Of a stretch of 11,488 nt of DNA, positions 5,618 through 11,488 are shown in pieces. The notes beneath the pieces are model-generated. The model had not been told where the DNA came from. It searched no databases and saw only the letters and a list, made by a program, of their open reading frames with translations. Source of the stretch: Deltaproteobacteria bacterium (lineage in GTDB: Bacteria > Desulfobacterota > Deferrimicrobia > Deferrimicrobiales > Deferrimicrobiaceae); contig PQAK01000122.1 in assembly GCA_003105225.1 (NCBI GenBank), forward strand, positions 1 through 11,488, in the 5' to 3' direction. The translations under genes were made by a program, and so were the position numbers. The first letter of the stretch is position 1. Each line of letters begins with the position of its first letter.

Positions 5618-6761
5618 GGGAGAGAAGAAACGCGGACGCGATGAGCGCCAGCGCCGCGCTCGCCCCGAAGGCGGCCGGCGCGCCCCGCCACTTGTAGAGC
5701 ACCCCGAAAAGGACGCTGGCCGGAAGCGCGGAGATGCCCACCACCAGGTGGAACCACCCGTAGGCGGTCCCGCGCCGCAAGGCGGGGACGAAGTCGGCGA
5801 CCAGCGCCCGCTCCACCCCTTCGGTCGCGGCGGCGTAGAGGCCGTACACGAGGAACAGCCCCACCATCCACCCGGGGCCGGCGGCCAGGCCCCACGCCGC
5901 GTAGGTCGCGGCGTAGACGAGCCAGCCCGCGACGACGATCTTCCTGCGGTCCCACCGGTCGGAGAGGATACCCGCCGGTATGGAGAAAGAGGATTTGACG
6001 ACGTGGAACGCCCCCCACAACAGGGGGACGTATGCGACCGGGATGCCTTCTTCCACCGCGCGGAGAATGAGGAAGGCGTCGCTGGCGTTCCCCAGGGTGA
6101 AGATGCAGACGATCAGGAGGTAGCGCCGGAAAGCGGGAGGCAGCCCCCCGTCCCCGAACGTCACCCTCGCCTGCGGCTGCGCGGGGCCTTCCGGCTCCCG
6201 CACGAGAAAAAGAAGCGCGGCGACGGCGGCGGCGCCGGGAATCGCGGAGAGAAAAAAGACCGTCCGCAGGGAGAGTCCCGCCCCGGAGAGAAGGAGAAAC
6301 GCGGCCAGGGGGCCGATCACCGCGCCCATGTGGTCCATCGCCCGCTGCAGTCCGAAGGCGCGCCCCCGGTCCTGCGCCGGCACGGATGCGGCGATCAGGG
6401 CGTCGCGGGGAGAGGTCCGGATCCCCTTGCCGATCCGGTCCGAGAACCGCACGGCCAGGACGTGCCCCCACGAGGTGGCCAGCCCCACCAGGGGCCGCAT
6501 CGCGGCCGACAGTCCGTACCCCGACACCACCAGCGGTTTTTTCCGGCCGGTCCGGTCGGCGACGACGCCCGAGAAGAGCTTAAGCAGGCTGGCGGTGGTC
6601 TCGGCCACCCCCTCGATGATCCCGAGGGCGGCCGGGCCCGCGCCGAGCGTCGTGGTGAGGAAGACCGGAAGCAGCGGATAGATCATCTCGCTGGAGAAGT
6701 CGGTCAGCAGGCTCACCAGCCCGAGGGCGAGGACGTTTCTGCCGAGGCGTGCGCGGTTCAC
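5565..6761 (-). CDS. MFS permease, substrate unknown
   Basis: The 398-residue protein has about 12 hydrophobic segments and the layout of a major facilitator superfamily transporter, a proton-coupled inner-membrane exporter or importer. The MFS loop 2-3 motif is GVVADRTGRKKP (65-76), and its repeat in the second half is GILSDRWDRRK (264-274). A subfamily-like block DRIGKGIRTSPRDALIA is at 108-124. Start is GTG at 6761, 7 bases after the stop of the P-type ATPase, with only a weak GGGG ribosome site; the first hydrophobic segment starts about residue 10, so a later start is unlikely. It is the last gene of the minus-strand operon. Context suggests efflux of something related to the ATPase or methyltransferase, but the sequence does not name a substrate. 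Confidence 0.85.
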   Translation of the reverse strand: MNRARLGRNVLALGLVSLLTDFSSEMIYPLLPVFLTTTLGAGPAALGIIEGVAETTASLLKLFSGVVADRTGRKKPLVVSGYGLSAAMRPLVGLATSWGHVLAVRFSDRIGKGIRTSPRDALIAASVPAQDRGRAFGLQRAMDHMGAVIGPLAAFLLLSGAGLSLRTVFFLSAIPGAAAVAALLFLVREPEGPAQPQARVTFGDGGLPPAFRRYLLIVCIFTLGNASDAFLILRAVEEGIPVAYVPLLWGAFHVVKSSFSIPAGILSDRWDRRKIVVAGWLVYAATYAAWGLAAGPGWMVGLFLVYGLYAAATEGVERALVADFVPALRRGTAYGWFHLVVGISALPASVLFGVLYKWRGAPAAFGASAALALIASAFLLSLRNPTGPAESGRETRSP

Positions 6762-6768
6762 GCGGCGG

Positions 6769-8973
6769 TCATCCCCGGGGCGCGGGACTGCGCAGGAGGC
6801 GGAGGCCGTTGCCGATCACGAGCAGCGTCGTCCCCATGTCGGCGGCAACCGCCATCCAGAGGGTGGCGTACCCGGCGACCGCCATCGCCAGGAAGCCGGC
6901 CTTGATCGCGAGGGAGGCGGCCACGTTCTGCCGGATGAGCGCCACCATCCGCCGCCCCAGGACGACGGCGGCGGGGAGCTTGCGCAGATCCTCCGTCACC
7001 AGGGCCACGTCCGCCGTCTCGATCGCGGCGGGAGAGCCCGCGGCGCCCATCGCGATCCCGACGGAGGAAAGGGCGAGGGCGGGGGCGTCGTTGACGCCGT
7101 CCCCCACCATCGCCACCGTCCCGTAGGCGGCGACCAGCTCCCGGACCTTTTCGAGCTTGTCCCCGGGCAGGAGGTCGTGGAACACCTCCGTGATCCCCGC
7201 CGCCGCTCCCGTCGCCCGCGCGATGTCGGGACGGTCGCCGGTCAGCATCACCAGGTGATCGACCCCCAGGGCGCGCAGGGAGCGGATCGCTCCCGGCGCT
7301 TCCTCCCGAAGCTCGTCCTCCATCTCCAGGACGCCCGCGACGAAGCCCGAGGTCCCCACGAGCGACACCACGCGCGATGCCGCTTTCCCCTTCTCGTCCG
7401 GGAGGAGCCGCTCCAGCGAGGACGGCGCGGCCCCGATCTCCTCGAAGAGCCGGCGGTTGCCGACGAACACCCGCCGCCCTTCGACCTCCGCCGATACGCC
7501 GCGCCCCTCGAACACCTCCAGCGTGTGAGCCAGCGTTCCCCGCGCCGCCAGCGCCACGCCCCGCCGCCTCGCTTCGTGCCGGACGGCTTCGGCGGCCGGG
7601 TGCGCGGAGCCCGCCTCCACGGCGCCGGCCAGCCGCACCACTTCCTCCTCCCGGGTTCCTTCGGCCGCCCGCACGCGGGTGACCTTCAGCTTCCCCCGGG
7701 TGAGCGTCCCCGTCTTGTCGAAGGCGACCGCCCGGACGTTCGCGAGCGCCTCCAGGTGGTGGGCCCCCTTGACCAGGATCCCTTCGCGCGTGGCCCGGGT
7801 GAGCGCGGCCACGGTGGCGACGGGGGCCGCCAGGACGATCGCGCAGGGGCACGCGATGACCAGCAGGACGATCGCGCGGTACGCCCATGCGGATATCCCT
7901 CCGTACCCCAGGAGCGGGGGGACCGACGCCACCAGCGCGGCGGCGGCCAGCACCGACGGGGTGTAGACCGACGCGAACCGGTCCATGAAGGCCTGGATGG
8001 GGGCCTTTTGCGCCTGCGCCTCCTCGATCCGGCGCAGGATCGCGGCATACGTGGATTCCGACAGCGGCCGGGTCGCCGAGGCGAGCAGCAGGCTTCGTCC
8101 GTTCACCGTTCCGGCATAGAGGGGATCCCCCTCGCGCTTCGCGACGGGGATCGATTCGCCGGTGAGCATGGCCTCGTTCACGTCGGACGCCCCCTTGTAG
8201 ACGACCGCGTCCACGGGCACCCGCTCGCCGGGCCGGATGATCAGCATGTCGCCCGCCCGCACCTCTTCCGCGGCGACCGTCCGTTCCCGGCCGTCGACCC
8301 CCCCTTCCCGCAAAACCGCGGTTTCCGGGGAAAACGCGAACAGGTCGGCCGTGGCCTTGCGGGCCCGGTCCAGGCTTCTGGCCTCGAGGTAGTTGGCCAG
8401 GGCGAACAGGGTGACCACCCCGCCCGCCTCCGCCCACTCTCCCATCACCGTCGCTCCGGTGATGGAGATGGTCATCAGGGCGTTCATCCCCAGGGACCGG
8501 TTCCGGATTTCCCGGGCGCCGCGCAGGGCGATCCGCGCCCCGCCGGCCAGCACCGCGGCGAGGAACAATCGGCCTCCCCAGGGAGAGTCGGGGAAAAGGA
8601 GCGCCAGCACCGCTCCCGAGAGGAACAGGGCCGCGGAGCCGTAAAATACCGCGAGCGAGGCCTTCGGGGCTTCGGGGATGTCGGCCTTCCTCAAGGACTC
8701 GTCGACCGGGTGGCCCTCCATCCCGATCGATTTAAGGGCGGCCAGGATCGCGTCCAGCTCTCCCCGGTGGCGCACCTCCACCTGCCGGGAAAAGAGGTGG
8801 AAGGTCATCCCCTCGATCCCGCCCAGGCGCCCCAGCGCCGCGCGAATCTCCTTCTCCTCGTCCGGGCAGTCCATCGCCGGGACGAAGATCCGGGACAGGG
8901 TGCTCGTTCCGCCGGTATCCATCATTTCCATTTTACGGTGATTCGGTGCGAAGTATCCCTCGGAGGACCACAT
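6769..8973 (-). CDS. zntA: Heavy-metal P1B-type ATPase, Zn/Cd/Pb exporter class
   Basis: This inner-membrane pump uses ATP to export soft divalent metals. The 734-residue protein starts with one metal-binding (HMA) domain at about 26-92 carrying a single-cysteine motif MDCPDEE (Cys36). The actuator motif TGES is at 271-274 and the membrane metal site CPC at 375-377. The phosphorylated Asp419 is in DKTGT, the P1B HP motif at 458-459, TGD at 578-580 and GDGVND at 624-629. Lys691 in TM7 and Asp712 in TM8 (ADMG) match the residues that define the Zn/Cd/Pb (ZntA) class, against the Cu class. Specificity is inferred from these residues. The start is uncertain: ATG 8973 lies 18 bases after the methyltransferase stop, and ATGs at 8931, 8925 and 8922 are in frame; none has a strong ribosome site, and all precede the HMA domain. 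No ArsR- or MerR-type regulator gene is in the window. Confidence 0.94.
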   Translation of the reverse strand: MWSSEGYFAPNHRKMEMMDTGGTSTLSRIFVPAMDCPDEEKEIRAALGRLGGIEGMTFHLFSRQVEVRHRGELDAILAALKSIGMEGHPVDESLRKADIPEAPKASLAVFYGSAALFLSGAVLALLFPDSPWGGRLFLAAVLAGGARIALRGAREIRNRSLGMNALMTISITGATVMGEWAEAGGVVTLFALANYLEARSLDRARKATADLFAFSPETAVLREGGVDGRERTVAAEEVRAGDMLIIRPGERVPVDAVVYKGASDVNEAMLTGESIPVAKREGDPLYAGTVNGRSLLLASATRPLSESTYAAILRRIEEAQAQKAPIQAFMDRFASVYTPSVLAAAALVASVPPLLGYGGISAWAYRAIVLLVIACPCAIVLAAPVATVAALTRATREGILVKGAHHLEALANVRAVAFDKTGTLTRGKLKVTRVRAAEGTREEEVVRLAGAVEAGSAHPAAEAVRHEARRRGVALAARGTLAHTLEVFEGRGVSAEVEGRRVFVGNRRLFEEIGAAPSSLERLLPDEKGKAASRVVSLVGTSGFVAGVLEMEDELREEAPGAIRSLRALGVDHLVMLTGDRPDIARATGAAAGITEVFHDLLPGDKLEKVRELVAAYGTVAMVGDGVNDAPALALSSVGIAMGAAGSPAAIETADVALVTEDLRKLPAAVVLGRRMVALIRQNVAASLAIKAGFLAMAVAGYATLWMAVAADMGTTLLVIGNGLRLLRSPAPRG

Positions 8974-8991
8974 CCGTCCGGTCCGGGGCGG

Positions 8992-9768
8992 TCACTCCTT
9001 GCAGCCGACGAAGATCCCCTTTTCGTCCGAGTAGGATGCGACGCGGTTCCCCTCGACCCGGACCCTGTAGAATTCCCTGGCGCGGGGAAACGCCCCGAGG
9101 AACATCTCCTCGACTTCCCGCTGCACGGCCGGCGGAACGCCGGTGCGCTCCACCCACTCCTGGAACCGGTGCTCCTTCCACGAGCAGCAGGCGTGCTGGA
9201 GGGACAGCCCGGCCTCCTTGAGGTGGGAGACCCACTCCTCGACCCGGTAGCTGCGCACGTGCGTGGGATCGCGGACCTTCTCGATCCCGTTGATGAAGGC
9301 GTCCAGCGCCGGGTCGTCGGGGACGACGCTGTCGATGATGCCCACCAGCCCGCCGGGCCTTGCAACGCGCACGAATTCGGCGATCGCCTCGGGCAGGTTC
9401 GGAAAGTGGTGCGGCGCGATGCGGCAGGTGACCCGGTCGAACGAGCACGCGGCGAACGGCAGGCACTCCGCGTCGGCGGCGACGAAGTCGATGTTCGCCC
9501 GGCCGGAATCCCTCGCCAGGGTCCGGGCTTCCTGCAGCATTTCCGGCGTCAGGTCCGAAGCGACCACCCGCCGGACGCGCGAAGAGATGGCGACCGCCGT
9601 GTGTCCGCCTCCGGTGGCCACGTCGAGGACGGCGTGCGCGGGGGAAAGCGACAGCCACTCGATGAGGATTTTCCGGTCCCCGGGATCGGTGTGGTCGCTG
9701 CTGACGCGGTAGCGCTCTGCCACCCCGGCGAACTGCCTCCGGATTTTCCTCTTTGGCGACAGCGTCAT
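8992..9768 (-). CDS. Class I SAM-dependent methyltransferase (UbiE/YcgJ-like)
   Basis: The 258-residue cytoplasmic protein has the Rossmann-fold motifs of class I methyltransferases: motif I VLDVATGGGHTA (47-58) for S-adenosylmethionine, the acidic Asp72 (SDLTPEML), ADAECLPF (98-105), CRIAPHHFPNLPEA (115-128) and ARPGG (136-140). The substrate cannot be read from the sequence; the closest families I recall are generic UbiE/YcgJ-like enzymes, and the protein lacks the cysteine set I would expect of an arsenite methyltransferase. The ATG at 9768 has AAGGAG six bases before it. It appears to be the first gene of an operon with the metal ATPase (18-base gap) and the MFS permease. A divergent large gene starts 58 bases away. 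Confidence 0.9.
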   Translation of the reverse strand: MTLSPKRKIRRQFAGVAERYRVSSDHTDPGDRKILIEWLSLSPAHAVLDVATGGGHTAVAISSRVRRVVASDLTPEMLQEARTLARDSGRANIDFVAADAECLPFAACSFDRVTCRIAPHHFPNLPEAIAEFVRVARPGGLVGIIDSVVPDDPALDAFINGIEKVRDPTHVRSYRVEEWVSHLKEAGLSLQHACCSWKEHRFQEWVERTGVPPAVQREVEEMFLGAFPRAREFYRVRVEGNRVASYSDEKGIFVGCKE

Positions 9769-9826
9769 CGATCGCTCCTTACAGGCTATTCTCCCCCCGG
9801 GCGAGGGCGATTACAATGGGAGGGCG
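9769..9826. promoter_or_regulatory. Divergent promoter region, methyltransferase operon and AddB-like gene
   Basis: Both divergent transcripts must start within or near these 58 bases. TACAAT (9812-9817) could be a -10 for the plus-strand gene. Read on the minus strand, the overlapping bases give TGTAAT (9815 down to 9810), a -10 candidate for the methyltransferase operon. No good -35 is seen for either. A 9-base direct repeat GAGGGCGAT occurs at 9803-9811 and 9820-9828; the second copy contains the ribosome site and the first bases of the ATG. Confidence 0.35.
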
Positions 9827-11488
9827 ATGACCGATCCCGCACTCCCCGTTTCCAGGCTGTTCGCGGGAACGTTTCCCGCCATCGAGGAGATGCTGCTTTC
9901 CCTGCTGCCGGGCAAGCTGTCCCGCGCCGGGGGATGGGAGCAGGTCCTCCTCGTCCCGTCGAACGAGCTTCGGGAGCACCTTCTGCGCCGCCTGGCGGCG
10001 CGCTGGGAAGGGGCTGCCGCCGGCGTCTCCATCCTGACGCTCTACGATTTCACGCTGCGGCTGCTCAAGCACCGCGGGATCTTCCCCAGGGAGCTCCCCG
10101 GGGCGATGATGTCGGCGGCGTTGTTCGCGGCCGTCCGGGAAGTCTACGCGGACGGAAGGGGGGACTTCGCGGGGATCTCCGGCACGCCGGGGTTTCTCCC
10201 GGCGCTCCAGCGAACGCTCTCCGATCTCGAGGAGGGGTGGCTGGACGCGGGCTCCTTGCGCCTGGCGGAACGGCATGCGATGGAAGAGGGCCGCCCCGGA
10301 AAGGCGGCCCGGTGGGCCGAGTGGCGCCGGCTCGTCGAGGCGATGGAGCGGAAGGTCCGCGCGATGGGAGGGATGACGCGGCGGCGGATCTTCCAGGAGG
10401 CGGTGTCCGGATTCGAGCAGCCCGGCTACCCGTTCCGGGTGTCCCTCTACGGCTTCTACGATTTCACCCGGCTCCAGTGGACCCTCGTCGAGGCGCTCCT
10501 GTCGAGCGGCCTCCTGGACGAGGTGTACTTCCCGGGCATCTTCCGGCCGGACGGCTCCCTGTCCCCCGCCTGTTTCTTCGCGGCGCACGCGTGGGACCGG
10601 CTCTCCCGCGCGTTCGAGGGGAACGTGGAGATCCCGTCCGACGCCGCGCCGGCGGGTCTTTGCGCGGTGCGGGAGCGGATCTTTTCCACCGTCCCTCCCG
10701 AAACCCTTGCGTCCCCGCCGGTGGCGGTCCTGTCCGCCCCGCACGAGGAGGGCGAGGCGCGCCTGGCGGCGCGGCAGGTCCGCCGATGGCTCGACGGGCA
10801 TCCCGGCGAGGAGATCCTGCTCGTATCGAGGCGGCTCGACGAGGCGGCCGTTTCCGCCTGGGAGCGCGTGGCGCAGGAATACGGAATTCCGACGGTGGAG
10901 CGGCTGACCGTGCCCCTGTCGTCGGTCCCCCCGGTGCGCGTCCTGCTCCAGATGCTCGACGCGGCGAAGGAGGATTTCCCCCGCCGCGACACGATCGACA
11001 TCCTTTCCTCGCCGTACCGGCGGCATGCCGCAGCGGTTCCGCCCGCCGCGCCGCGCCCCGACCTCTGGGACGTGTGGAGCCGCGAACTCCTCGTGGTGTC
11101 CGGCAAGGATTGGGACACGCGGCTCTCCCGCCTCCGGCCGCGGGACCCGGAGGAGGGGGAAAGCCCCGCGTGGAAGGAGAAGGAGGAGCAGCTTAAGCTC
11201 CTGCGGGCCGAGGTGCGCGCCCTGCGCGCCTCGCTCGCACCCGTGCGGAAGGCGGAGGGGCAGGCCGGCCTCGCCAGGACGCTTCGGCGGATCCTCGTCG
11301 AGAACTTCCGCTTCCTCGACGACGACAGCTACGAGGCGGAGCGCGACCGCCGGGCGCTGTCCGCTCTCTTCTCCCTGCTGGACGATATCGAGCGGATCCC
11401 GGATCGCGCGGCCCCGTGGCCGGGGACGGTCGAGGCCCTCACCTGGTTCGCCGGGCTGCTCGAGGGTCAGCGGCTGTTCGTGGGGGAA
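9827..11488 (+). CDS. AddB-like helicase-nuclease family protein, N-terminal part (runs off window)
   Basis: The frame is open from ATG 9827 to the window end, 554 codons with no stop, so the gene is partial at its 3' side. GGGAGGG lies just before the ATG. Blocks match the degenerate UvrD-like N-terminal part of AddB/PD-(D/E)XK family proteins: VLLVPSNELREHL (40-52), VSILTLYDFTLRL (67-79), VSLYGFYDFTRLQ (205-217), HEEGEARLAARQVRRWL (306-322), PLSSVPPVRVLLQMLD (363-378) and IDILSSPYRR (390-399). No Walker A (GxGKT) motif appears near the N-terminus, as expected for family members with an inactive helicase half. Such proteins work with an AddA helicase in double-strand break repair. The PD-(D/E)XK nuclease domain and an addA partner would lie beyond the window. 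It diverges from the methyltransferase operon. Family assignment is from motif recognition only. Confidence 0.75.
   Translation, partial: MTDPALPVSRLFAGTFPAIEEMLLSLLPGKLSRAGGWEQVLLVPSNELREHLLRRLAARWEGAAAGVSILTLYDFTLRLLKHRGIFPRELPGAMMSAALFAAVREVYADGRGDFAGISGTPGFLPALQRTLSDLEEGWLDAGSLRLAERHAMEEGRPGKAARWAEWRRLVEAMERKVRAMGGMTRRRIFQEAVSGFEQPGYPFRVSLYGFYDFTRLQWTLVEALLSSGLLDEVYFPGIFRPDGSLSPACFFAAHAWDRLSRAFEGNVEIPSDAAPAGLCAVRERIFSTVPPETLASPPVAVLSAPHEEGEARLAARQVRRWLDGHPGEEILLVSRRLDEAAVSAWERVAQEYGIPTVERLTVPLSSVPPVRVLLQMLDAAKEDFPRRDTIDILSSPYRRHAAAVPPAAPRPDLWDVWSRELLVVSGKDWDTRLSRLRPRDPEEGESPAWKEKEEQLKLLRAEVRALRASLAPVRKAEGQAGLARTLRRILVENFRFLDDDSYEAERDRRALSALFSLLDDIERIPDRAAPWPGTVEALTWFAGLLEGQRLFVGE

Noticed and set aside
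6758..8437. Second minus-strand frame of 559 codons within the ATPase gene
   Set aside because: It is out of frame with a complete P1B ATPase and has the Arg/Gly-rich composition of a shadow.
7177..11196. Plus-strand open frame of 1339 codons
   Set aside because: It runs antisense to the ATPase and methyltransferase genes and then out of frame through the AddB-like gene. Composition is low-complexity Arg/Gly/Pro/Asp, with no domain.

Overview
The window is very GC-rich bacterial chromosome. It is tightly packed, has strong Shine-Dalgarno sites, uses some GTG starts, and has high third-position GC, which creates long spurious reading frames on opposite strands. The membrane-bound c-type nitric oxide reductase points to a respiring Gram-negative-type bacterium able to reduce NO. 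I cannot place the organism from sequence alone; a GC-rich deltaproteobacterium-like lineage is a guess. No rRNA, tRNA, CRISPR array, insertion sequence or phage gene is visible.

Left part (1-2436): norC and norB lie on the minus strand as a two-gene operon encoding a cytochrome c nitric oxide reductase. NorC is unusual: a complete NorC-type monoheme domain is fused to a second c-type cytochrome domain. A 320-base AT-richer region separates norC from a plus-strand gene. It holds an FNR/DNR-type palindrome (2333-2346), a perfect 8-bp inverted repeat (2375-2399) and a stem-loop in the presumed norC leader (2169-2204).

Middle (2437-5617), plus strand: a beta-class carbonic anhydrase, a class II fumarase (fumC), and a membrane protein of the DUF457/YdjM type. 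The last gene follows fumC by 10 bases, has no clear Shine-Dalgarno, and is preceded by a perfect extended -10 element that overlaps the fumC stop codon, so its transcript may be nearly leaderless.

Right part (5565-9768), minus strand: a probable three-gene operon of a SAM-dependent methyltransferase, a Zn/Cd/Pb-type P1B ATPase and an MFS permease. The MFS gene ends inside the 3' end of the convergent DUF457 gene (53-base overlap). The layout suggests heavy-metal or toxic-compound efflux with a methylation step, which is inference.

Right edge (9827-11488), plus strand: divergent from the methyltransferase and running off the window is the first 554 codons of a large AddB-like protein (helicase-nuclease family, probably DNA repair). 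No entirely new system is evident. The points most worth a second look are the two-heme NorC, the FNR/DNR-like control region, the possible leaderless start of the DUF457 gene, and the methyltransferase-ATPase-MFS operon.
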